Assembly: GCA_028280915.1 (NCBI GenBank)
Contig: JANQKX010000711.1
Coordinates: forward strand, 1 to 6,667
Direction of reading: 5' to 3'
Source: Kiloniellaceae bacterium
Lineage (GTDB): Bacteria; Pseudomonadota; Alphaproteobacteria; Kiloniellales; Kiloniellaceae
Length of the DNA: 6,667 nucleotides
Below the pieces are notes generated by a model, which saw only the letters and a program-made list of their open reading frames with translations, had not been told where the DNA came from and made no database searches. The translations under genes were made by a program, and so were the position numbers. Positions 1 through 6,667 of this stretch are shown piece after piece (the stretch's first letter is position 1; every line of letters begins with the position of its first letter).

Positions 1-216
1 CACCCGGGCCTCGCCCAGAGCCAGCATTTTTTCCGGGCTGTCGGCTTCTTGGAACAGACCCTTGGTCGCCTTGTTCACCCCCACGTCGGTGGCCTGGGCG
101 GAGAGCACCACGGCGACCAGCAAGGTATAAGGGTTGATATAGTCCAATTCACCCTTGGGCACGGGGATGGCCGCGGCCAGGCGATCGAAAAAGATTACAC
201 GGTCGGCTTTTTTCAT
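1..216 (-). CDS. nth: Endonuclease III, N-terminal part (cut by window edge)
   Basis: DNA glycosylase/AP lyase of base excision repair that removes oxidised pyrimidines. Only the first 72 codons are inside the window. The translation starts MKKADRVIFFDRL and aligns without gaps to the E. coli Nth N-terminus. It includes the family segment LSAQATDVGVNKAT (residues 38-51), with Gln41 at the position of the E. coli residue that fills the space left by the flipped base. The catalytic Lys/Asp, the helix-hairpin-helix and the Fe-S cysteines lie beyond the left edge, so their integrity cannot be judged. The ATG at 216-214 is chosen because its numbering matches E. coli and an AAGG lies 9 bases upstream. 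The gene is divergent from the DUF2244 gene, with 123 bases between the two starts. The family call is very secure. Confidence 0.95.
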   Translation of the reverse strand, partial: MKKADRVIFFDRLAAAIPVPKGELDYINPYTLLVAVVLSAQATDVGVNKATKGLFQEADSPEKMLALGEARV

Positions 217-303
217 GGCCCGGGACCTTAAGTGCTCAAGGGCGAAGATACCAGGCCCCCGGGCCTTCCGGGCCAAAGGAAAAGAGATTTTTTGCCGCGG
301 GCC

Positions 304-333
304 TTTACCACCAGGCAACAAGGCGCCTATCCT
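304..333 (+). promoter_or_regulatory. Possible promoter giving a leaderless DUF2244 transcript
   Basis: TTTACC (304-309) and TATCCT (328-333) resemble -35 and -10 hexamers separated by 18 bases. The usual 6-7 bases after the -10 would place the transcription start at or next to the ATG at 340. No Shine-Dalgarno sequence sits at a proper distance before that ATG, which fits a leaderless message. Both hexamers are imperfect, so this is an inference from weak matches. Confidence 0.22.
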
Positions 334-339
334 GAGCGG

Positions 340-867
340 ATGACCACGTCGCAAGATATCTCCCAAGCACAGGAAAGCCCGTCAAGTCATGACGGGGACT
401 TGTTGTTCGATGCTGAACTCACGCCCCATCGCAGCCTGAGCCCGCGGGGTTTCGTCATCCTCATGACCGCCGTCTGCGTGGTCAGCTTCGGCGCCGGGCT
501 GGCCTTTTTCCTGGTCGGCGCCTGGCCGGTCATTGGCTTCATGGGCGCGGATGTCCTGCTCATCTACGCCGCCTTCAAGATCAACTACCGGCACGGGCGC
601 ATGAGCGAGACCCTGCAGTTGAGCCGCAGCCGCTTGACGGTCAAACGCTATAGCCATTGGGGAGAGGTCAAAACCTGGGAGTTCCAGCCCTATTGGCTGC
701 AGGTCCTGATCGACGATCCCGTGGGCCCGGACAGCCAGCTGGTCCTGCGCTCCCACGGCCTGGCCCTGACCATCGGCGCTTTCCTGGCACCCCACGAGCG
801 GGCCGAATTGGCCGTGGCCCTCAAACAGGCACTCACGGACGCCCGCAGCCACCCGCAGACAAGTTGA
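340..867 (+). CDS. DUF2244 family integral membrane protein
   Basis: The product has 175 residues and its biochemical function is unknown. A polar N-terminus of about 24 residues is followed by the family hallmark ELTPHRSLSPRGF (residues 26-38). Two hydrophobic helices follow, at about 38-60 and 62-80, separated by a short G-A-W-P turn. A soluble C-terminal domain of about 95 residues contains the hallmark GAFLAPHERAEL (146-157). The likely topology is a helical hairpin in the inner membrane with both tails in the cytoplasm; this is inferred. The ATG at 340 is preferred. An in-frame TTG at 292, with AAAGGA about 11 bases upstream, would add 16 residues. No ribosome site is well placed for the ATG. 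The gene is divergent from nth and convergent with dapB, with 26 bases between the two stop codons. The family assignment is confident; the role is not known. Confidence 0.88.
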   Translation: MTTSQDISQAQESPSSHDGDLLFDAELTPHRSLSPRGFVILMTAVCVVSFGAGLAFFLVGAWPVIGFMGADVLLIYAAFKINYRHGRMSETLQLSRSRLTVKRYSHWGEVKTWEFQPYWLQVLIDDPVGPDSQLVLRSHGLALTIGAFLAPHERAELAVALKQALTDARSHPQTS

Positions 868-893
868 CCGCCTTGCACTTGTGATGGTGTGAG

Positions 894-1715
894 TTAGCGG
901 GGGGACCCGTCCAGGCCCAGGACATCGCGCATGGAATAAAGCCCGGGCGGCTGCTGGGCGGCCCAGACCGCCGCCTTGACCGCGCCGCCGGCAAAGACTT
1001 CCCGCCGGCCCGCCTTATGGGTCAGCTCCAAGCGCTCCCCGTCGCCGGCGAAGATCACCGAATGCTCGCCGGGCACGTCGCCGCCCCGCAGGGTGGCAAA
1101 GCCGATGGTCCCCGTCTCCCGGGCGCCGGTGATGCCGTCACGCACCTTCCGGGCCATCTCATCCAAGGAGACCTTGCGCCCGGCCGCCGCGGCCTCGCCC
1201 AGGGCCAAAGCGGTGCCGGAAGGCGCGTCCACCTTGTTGCGGTGGTGCATCTCCAAGACTTCGATATCGTAGCTGGGATCCAGGGCCCGCGCCACTTCCT
1301 CCACCAGCATGAACAAGAGATTGACCCCAAGGCTCATGTTGGCGGCCTGAACCACCGCCGCCGAATCCGCCGCCGCCGCCACAGCGGCTTGCTGTTCCGG
1401 GGTCAGTCCCGTGGTCCCCGCCACCAGGGCCGTGCCGCTGCGCCGGGCTTCCTGGGCATGCAGCACCGTGGCTTGCGGCACGGTAAAATCCAGGACCGCA
1501 TCGGCCTTTTCGAACAGGGGCCCATGGTCCGACGCAATGGTGACCCCGATCTCGGGGCCGCCGATCAGATGGCCCACATCCTGGCCGATCAAGGGGCTTT
1601 GCCGCGCTTCCGTGGCGCCGGCAATTTCGCAGTCGGGATTTTCCGCGATCATACCCAGGATCATGCGGCCCATGCGGCCGCCGCAGCCGACCACGCCCAG
1701 TCTGGTCATCGCCAT
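894..1715 (-). CDS. dapB: 4-hydroxy-tetrahydrodipicolinate reductase
   Basis: Cytoplasmic enzyme of the diaminopimelate/lysine pathway that reduces hydroxy-tetrahydrodipicolinate with NAD(P)H, supplying meso-DAP for peptidoglycan and lysine. It has 273 residues, the same length as E. coli DapB. The N-terminal Rossmann fold carries GCGGRMG (10-16). The acidic cofactor-loop residue is Glu36, but the next residue, Arg39 in E. coli, is Ala37 here, which may shift preference toward NADH (inference). FT is at 77-78 and GTT at 100-102. The signature HHRNKVDAPSGTA (157-169) supplies the catalytic His157 and Lys161, equivalent to E. coli His159 and Lys163. The conserved GGDVPGEH is at 211-218. The start is set by AGGAGG (1726-1721 on the minus strand) five bases before the ATG; a second ATG two codons in is less well spaced. 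dnaJ ends 70 bases upstream on the same strand, so read-through from dnaKJ is possible. Confidence 0.97.
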   Translation of the reverse strand: MAMTRLGVVGCGGRMGRMILGMIAENPDCEIAGATEARQSPLIGQDVGHLIGGPEIGVTIASDHGPLFEKADAVLDFTVPQATVLHAQEARRSGTALVAGTTGLTPEQQAAVAAAADSAAVVQAANMSLGVNLLFMLVEEVARALDPSYDIEVLEMHHRNKVDAPSGTALALGEAAAAGRKVSLDEMARKVRDGITGARETGTIGFATLRGGDVPGEHSVIFAGDGERLELTHKAGRREVFAGGAVKAAVWAAQQPPGLYSMRDVLGLDGSPR

Positions 1716-1785
1716 CTTTGCCTCCTGACCGCCAACAAGTTGGATGTTTATCCTTTATACCAGATCCCGGTCGCCCCGATGAGCG

Positions 1786-2922
1786 CTAATCGGTCAGGTC
1801 TTCCCAAAATTCCTTCACACGGCTGAAGAAGCCATGAGACTCCGGGTTGGTTTGGTGGTGATCGCCCTCGTCGCGGAATTCCCGTAGCAATTCCTGTTGA
1901 CGCTTGGTCAGGTTCCGGGGCGTTTCCACCGCCACCTCAACGTACATATCGCCCACGGCCTTGGAACGCAGTACGGGCATGCCCTTGCTGCGCAGCCGGA
2001 AGCGTTGGCCGCTCTGAGTGCCGCTGGGCACGGTCACCTTGGCCCGTCCGCCGTCCACCACCGGAACCTCGATAGAGCCGCCCAAGGCCGCCGTGGTCAT
2101 GGGAATGGGCACCTGACAGAAGATGTTGGCGCCTTCGCGCTGAAAAATCTCGTGGGGCGCCACGGTCAGGAACAAATAGAGATCCCCGGGCGGCGCGCCG
2201 CGCAGGCCTGCCTCGCCCTCGCCGGACAGGCGGATTCGCGTGCCGTCTTCCACTCCGGCGGGGATATTGGCCTGCAGGGTCTTTTCCTTGTGCACCCGGC
2301 CCGACCCGTTACATACCTCGCAGGGGTTTTCAATGATCCGGCCCACCCCTTGGCAGGTCGGGCAGGTCCGCTCAATGGTGAAAAAGCCTTGCTGGGCTCG
2401 CACGCGGCCGCGGCCCTGGCATGTCGGACAGGTGACCGGCGAGGAGTTTTTCGCCGCCCCACTGCCGTTACAAGCATCACAGGCCACCGAAGTGGGCACG
2501 CGGAGTTGCGCGGTCTTGCCCTGATAGGCCTCTTCCAGAGTGATTTCCAAATTGTATCGAAGGTCCGCGCCGCTTTGCGCCGTCGAACCGCGCCGGCCAC
2601 CCATGAAATCGCCGAACATCTCGTCAAAAATGTCGGCGAAACCGGCCGCGCCGCCGCTAAAGCCGCCACCCCCGAAACCGCCCGGGCCGCCGCCGCTGGT
2701 GAAGGCGTCATGGCCAAAACGATCGTAGGCGGCGCGCTTGTCGCCGTCTTTCAGAACGTCGTAGGCTTCGCTGATTTCCTTGAACTTTTGTTCCGCCGTC
2801 GCGTCCCCCGGATTGCGGTCCGGATGATACTGCATGGCGAGCTTGCGGTACGCCTTTTTGAGTTCGTCTTGGCTCGCCGACCGCTCTACGCCAAGGGTTT
2901 GATAATAGTCCTGTTTGGCCAT
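1786..2922 (-). CDS. dnaJ: Chaperone protein DnaJ (Hsp40)
   Basis: Co-chaperone that delivers unfolded clients to DnaK and stimulates its ATPase. It is a full-length type I protein of 378 residues. The J-domain (about 4-70) has the essential HPD at 33-35. A Gly/Phe-rich linker spans about 76-107. The zinc-binding region has all four CxxCxGxG repeats: CDACNGSG (148-155), CPTCQGRG (165-172), CPTCQGVG (187-194) and CEVCNGSG (201-208). The two C-terminal substrate-binding beta domains and the dimerisation tail ending FFSRVKEFWEDLTD follow. The ATG at 2922 begins the canonical MAKQDYYQTLGV. The frame stays open upstream but codes nothing DnaJ-like there. The ribosome site is weak: only an AGCGGG-like stretch precedes the ATG. 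The gene lies 136 bases downstream of dnaK on the same strand, so it probably shares the dnaK heat-shock transcript; an intergenic hairpin may adjust its dosage. Confidence 0.98.
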   Translation of the reverse strand: MAKQDYYQTLGVERSASQDELKKAYRKLAMQYHPDRNPGDATAEQKFKEISEAYDVLKDGDKRAAYDRFGHDAFTSGGGPGGFGGGGFSGGAAGFADIFDEMFGDFMGGRRGSTAQSGADLRYNLEITLEEAYQGKTAQLRVPTSVACDACNGSGAAKNSSPVTCPTCQGRGRVRAQQGFFTIERTCPTCQGVGRIIENPCEVCNGSGRVHKEKTLQANIPAGVEDGTRIRLSGEGEAGLRGAPPGDLYLFLTVAPHEIFQREGANIFCQVPIPMTTAALGGSIEVPVVDGGRAKVTVPSGTQSGQRFRLRSKGMPVLRSKAVGDMYVEVAVETPRNLTKRQQELLREFRDEGDHHQTNPESHGFFSRVKEFWEDLTD

Positions 2923-2999
2923 AGCCCGCTTATACCAATCCGATTGCCCCACCCAACGGCCCAGCTCGCCGGCCCGGTTAACGACAGGGCCGTAACGAC

Positions 3000-3038
3000 G
3001 AAGCCGCAAGGTTCCTGTTCGGAAACCCTTGCGGCCTC
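3000..3038 (-). other. Long hairpin in the dnaK-dnaJ intergenic region
   Basis: In the minus-strand transcript the arms GAGGCCGCAAGG (3038-3027) and CCTTGCGGCTTC (3011-3000) form 12 pairs with one G-U. Four more pairs (3024-3021 with 3015-3012) continue the stem past a two-base bulge to a five-base loop. The hairpin starts about 20 bases after the dnaK stop and ends 77 bases before the dnaJ ATG. There is no U-tract on either side in either direction, so it does not look like a simple intrinsic terminator. Protection of the dnaK 3' end or differential dnaK/dnaJ mRNA stability is a reasonable inference. Confidence 0.7.
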
Positions 3039-3058
3039 GCCGGCAAGCTTAGTGCCTA

Positions 3059-4981
<1,923 letters not shown>

Positions 4982-5077
4982 GTCATTCCTCTCTTCAGCA
5001 GACCCCGATTGCGGCCTTTTCGGTCAAGCACCGCCGTTTGGGCCTCTGTCTTTTACGGATTTGGTCAGGCCTGTTGG

Positions 5078-5100
5078 CTCTGCGGGATATATAAGCAGAG
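5078..5100. repeat. Inverted repeat flanking the dnaK -10 region
   Basis: CTCTGC (5078-5083) and GCAGAG (5095-5100) form a perfect six-base inverted repeat with an 11-base AT-rich centre. The centre includes most of the putative -10 of the dnaK promoter, and the other arm covers the expected transcription start. The transcript would begin within the second arm, so it is unlikely to act as an RNA hairpin; a DNA operator is possible. It could also be a chance occurrence. Confidence 0.4.
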
Positions 5101-5116
5101 TCATGCAGCCTGCAAG
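5089..5116 (-). promoter_or_regulatory. RpoH (sigma-32 type) heat-shock promoter of dnaK
   Basis: On the minus strand CTTG (5116-5113) is followed after exactly 17 bases by CTTATAT (5095-5089). This matches the alphaproteobacterial heat-shock core consensus CTTG-N17-CYTATNT at every specified position. Transcription would start near 5080-5083, leaving an untranslated leader of about 100 bases before the dnaK ATG. A-tracts at 5141-5146 and 5132-5135 lie upstream of the -35. The position in front of a known RpoH-regulon gene supports the call. Confidence 0.75.
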
Positions 5117-5261
5117 TGAGATAAATCAAGGTTTTGAAGGTTTTTTGCCGGATTCCGGTTGATCTGGGCTGACAAACCGCACCTTGCCAAAGGGGCCGCG
5201 AAGCCCAAAATCGTGTTATCATCCAGTTTTAAGACCAAAGCCAAAAAAGGTAGCCTTGATC

Positions 5262-5501
5262 ATGCCTCAAGACGGCATTTTTCGCGCCATACAGATCGTC
5301 CTGATCGCAACCGTGGTTGCCGGCGCCCTGTTGACCATCTCCGCCGAGGAAGTCTTCGGCGACCCCGCCCTGAGCTATGTGGGCACCGGCGCCGCGGTGA
5401 TCGCCGGGGCCATTTATTTCTTTTTCCGCTACCTGGCCCGGCGGGAGGCTAAAAAACGATCGGTCGGAAAAAACGGCGCAAAGCGGGACGAATCCTTGTG
5501 A
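5262..5501 (+). CDS. Small two-helix membrane protein of unknown function
   Basis: I do not recognise this 79-residue protein. It begins MPQDGIFRAIQ and has two clear hydrophobic helices at about 9-27 and 39-58. They are joined by a short acidic loop (SAEEVFGDPAL, 27-37). A strongly basic tail (RREAKKRSVGKNGAKR, 60-75) follows. By the positive-inside rule the C-terminus should be cytoplasmic and the protein an inner-membrane hairpin. Codons are GC-rich at the third position, as in neighbouring genes, which argues that it is translated. The ATG at 5262 is preceded by AAAAAAGG about 11 bases upstream. The frame extends upstream to a TTG at 5184, but that part is proline/lysine-rich and unconvincing. 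Its stop overlaps the GTG start of alkB as GTGA, so the two are probably translationally coupled. It is divergent from dnaK, with 280 bases between the starts. Confidence 0.8.
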   Translation: MPQDGIFRAIQIVLIATVVAGALLTISAEEVFGDPALSYVGTGAAVIAGAIYFFFRYLARREAKKRSVGKNGAKRDESL

Positions 5502-6133
5502 CCGTCCCGGCCACTTGTCTGGACGCCGCCGCGGGCGTGCGGCTTTTTCCCGGCTTTCTGAACCAATCCCGGCAAAGGCGCTTGGTCTCCGAGGTGGCCG
5601 GCATCGCCGCCCAAAGTCCCTTTTTTCAGCCTGTCATGCCCCGCACTGGGCAGCCCTTTTCCGTGGAGATGACCAACGCCGGCCGCCTGGGCTGGATCTC
5701 AGACCGATCAGGCTATCGGTATAGCCCGAACCATCCGGTCACGGGCACAGCCTGGCCCGCGATGCCCAACGCCGTTCTGGAGCTTTGGCGGGACCTGGCC
5801 GACTATCCCCATGCTCCCGAGTGCTGTTTGATCAACCGATATCACCATGTCAAGGCCCGCATGGGCCTGCACCAGGACCGGGACGAGGAAACCTTCGCCG
5901 CGCCGGTGGTGTCCGTTTCCCTCGGCGACACGGCGGTGTTTCGGATCGGCGGCACCACCCGGCGAGGACCGACCCAGTCCTTCCGCCTCCATTCCGGTGA
6001 TGTGCTCGTGCTGTTTGGGGACGCGCGCCTGGCCTATCACGGCATCGACCGTTTGCTTTACGGCTCCAGTCCCCTGATCCCGGGCGGCGGCCGCCTCAAT
6101 CTCACCCTGCGCCGGGTCACCTCACCGGCATAA
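5498..6133 (+). CDS. alkB: AlkB-type alpha-ketoglutarate/Fe(II) dioxygenase (DNA alkylation repair)
   Basis: Oxidative demethylase that reverses N1-methyladenine and N3-methylcytosine damage using Fe(II), O2 and 2-oxoglutarate. It has 211 residues; E. coli AlkB has 216. The iron ligands are HxD at His125/Asp127 (in GLHQDRDE) and His181 (AYHGID). The 2-oxoglutarate signature is RLNLTLR (Arg199, Asn201, Arg205), matching Arg204/Asn206/Arg210 of E. coli. INRY (112-115) supplies the other co-substrate contacts. MTNAGRLGW (58-66) and GYRYSP (72-77) supply the nucleotide-contacting Trp66 and Tyr73, equivalent to E. coli Trp69 and Tyr76. The close match over these segments points to the true AlkB subgroup. 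The start is GTG, overlapping the upstream stop by four bases with only a weak ribosome site, so expression likely depends on coupling to the small membrane gene. No Ada-box-like regulation was recognised. Confidence 0.95.
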   Translation: MTVPATCLDAAAGVRLFPGFLNQSRQRRLVSEVAGIAAQSPFFQPVMPRTGQPFSVEMTNAGRLGWISDRSGYRYSPNHPVTGTAWPAMPNAVLELWRDLADYPHAPECCLINRYHHVKARMGLHQDRDEETFAAPVVSVSLGDTAVFRIGGTTRRGPTQSFRLHSGDVLVLFGDARLAYHGIDRLLYGSSPLIPGGGRLNLTLRRVTSPA

Positions 6134-6146
6134 GCCGCGCTTGGGT

Positions 6147-6165
6147 CAGGCCCGGGTCAGGCCTG
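6147..6165. repeat. Repeat and hairpin at the alkB/grpE convergent junction
   Basis: CAGGCC (6147-6152) and GGCCTG (6160-6165) form a perfect six-pair stem with a seven-base loop, usable by transcripts from either strand. It overlaps two exact copies of a ten-base direct repeat (6143-6152 and 6154-6163, 11-base period), and the grpE stop codon lies in the loop. No T-run follows on either strand. It may contribute to ending the two convergent transcripts, but it is not a canonical terminator. Confidence 0.35.
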
Positions 6166-6667
6166 GGTGTCCACCCGGCTGCCCGGCGCCTCCGGCGACG
6201 CGCTTTGGGTCCCATCGGCGGCGGGCTTTGCCACCGCTTTGGAAATGCCCACGCGGGCCGGCCGCAGCAGACGGTCGTGCAGGCGATAGCCCACTTGGAC
6301 CACCTGCACCACCTTGCCCCCTTCCTGGTTGGGATCGGGAACCTCGAAAAGCGCCTCGTGACTGTGAGGGTCAAAACCCTCGCCCATGGGGTCGATGGTC
6401 GCGATGTTGTGGCGCTCGAACACGGACTGAAGTTCCCGGGCGGTCATTTCCACGCCGGTCAAGAGGTTCTTCAGGTTCTGATCGCTTTCCAAAGCCTCCG
6501 CCGGCACCGCTTCCATGGCCCGCGTCAGGTTGTCGGCCACGGACAGCAAGTCCTTGACCAGGGGCACGCCGGCATATTTCACGCTATCCTCGCGCTCGCG
6601 CCGGGCCCGGCTGCGCACGTTTTCCGTTTCCGCCACGGCCCGCAGCAGTTGATCCTTCAAGGAGGCG
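6157..6667 (-). CDS. grpE: Nucleotide exchange factor GrpE (N-terminus missing at window edge)
   Basis: Partner of DnaK that triggers ADP and client release; it also acts as a thermosensor in E. coli. The visible part is 169 residues and runs off the right edge. An apparent start near 6660 is only an internal TTG (Leu) codon; the frame continues upstream as ...ASLKDQLLRAVAE. The fragment shows the end of the long dimeric helix (LKDQLLRAVAETENVRSRARRERED), the four-helix region, and the beta-domain signature. The signature comprises DPMGEGFDPHSHEALFEVPD followed by VVQVGYRLHDRLLRPARVGISK. A Ser/Pro/Ala-rich tail ends SRVDTQA. Perhaps 30-50 residues are missing, judged from usual GrpE lengths. 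It is convergent with alkB (23 bases between stops). It is on the same strand as dnaK but separated from it by the plus-strand pair, so it must have its own promoter outside the window, where hrcA is a common neighbour in this group. Confidence 0.96.
   Translation of the reverse strand, partial: ASLKDQLLRAVAETENVRSRARREREDSVKYAGVPLVKDLLSVADNLTRAMEAVPAEALESDQNLKNLLTGVEMTARELQSVFERHNIATIDPMGEGFDPHSHEALFEVPDPNQEGGKVVQVVQVGYRLHDRLLRPARVGISKAVAKPAADGTQSASPEAPGSRVDTQA

Noticed and set aside
253..274. GC-rich direct and inverted repeats (CCGGGCC twice) in the nth/DUF2244 gap
   Set aside because: They are short, made only of C and G, and can pair in several competing ways. In GC-rich DNA they are expected by chance, and they have no T-tract or known motif.
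1017..1826. A 269-codon open frame on the plus strand, antisense to dapB
   Set aside because: It overlaps the unambiguous dapB on the opposite strand, and its composition is typical of an antisense frame in GC-rich DNA.
2923..3009. N-terminal extension of dnaJ by 29 codons
   Set aside because: The upstream frame is open but would start at TTG, encodes no DnaJ-like sequence and overlaps the intergenic hairpin. The canonical MAKQDYY start at 2922 fits the family.
3000..3038. Intrinsic terminator between dnaK and dnaJ
   Set aside because: The hairpin is strong, but no T-rich tract follows on either strand, so I list it as a structured element and not a terminator.
4982..5261. CIRCE element or ROSE-type RNA thermometer upstream of dnaK
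   Set aside because: I found no TTAGCACTC/GAGTGCTAA arms, and no strong pairing partner for the dnaK Shine-Dalgarno in the leader by eye.

Overview
This is a GC-rich bacterial chromosomal segment with strong third-position G/C bias. It looks alphaproteobacterial. The evidence is a DUF2244 membrane protein next to nth, a dnaK-dnaJ-dapB gene order, and an upstream dnaK promoter matching the alphaproteobacterial heat-shock (RpoH) pattern CTTG-N17-CYTATNT. A Rhodospirillales-like host is my best guess, from general resemblance only. I see no phage, transposon, CRISPR, tRNA or rRNA signal, and no sign of recent horizontal transfer.

Layout, left to right. Positions 1-216 (minus) hold the N-terminal 72 codons of endonuclease III (nth), cut by the window edge. 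Divergent from it, 340-867 (plus) encodes a 175-residue DUF2244 two-helix membrane protein. It ends tail-to-tail with dapB (894-1715, minus; dihydrodipicolinate reductase). Upstream of dapB on the same strand lie dnaJ (1786-2922) and dnaK (3059-4981), complete and with all family motifs intact. The 136-base dnaK-dnaJ gap contains a long hairpin without a U-tract. The dnaK upstream region (4982-5261) carries the RpoH-type promoter, an inverted repeat across its -10/start region, and A-tracts upstream. Divergent from dnaK are a 79-residue two-helix membrane protein of unknown function (5262-5501, plus) and alkB (5498-6133, plus), whose GTG start overlaps the preceding stop by four bases. Convergent to alkB is grpE (6157 to the right edge, minus), lacking its N-terminus.

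How the genes relate: grpE, dnaK and dnaJ encode the complete DnaK chaperone machine. The set is split because a plus-strand pair (small membrane protein plus AlkB repair dioxygenase) sits between grpE and dnaK. dapB follows dnaJ co-directionally and may receive read-through. nth and alkB are both DNA-repair genes but are far apart in the window and on different transcripts.

Overall this is mostly a conserved housekeeping region. I found no convincing new multi-gene system. The items most worth a second look are the small membrane protein coupled to alkB, the dnaK-dnaJ intergenic hairpin, and the architecture of the dnaK promoter.
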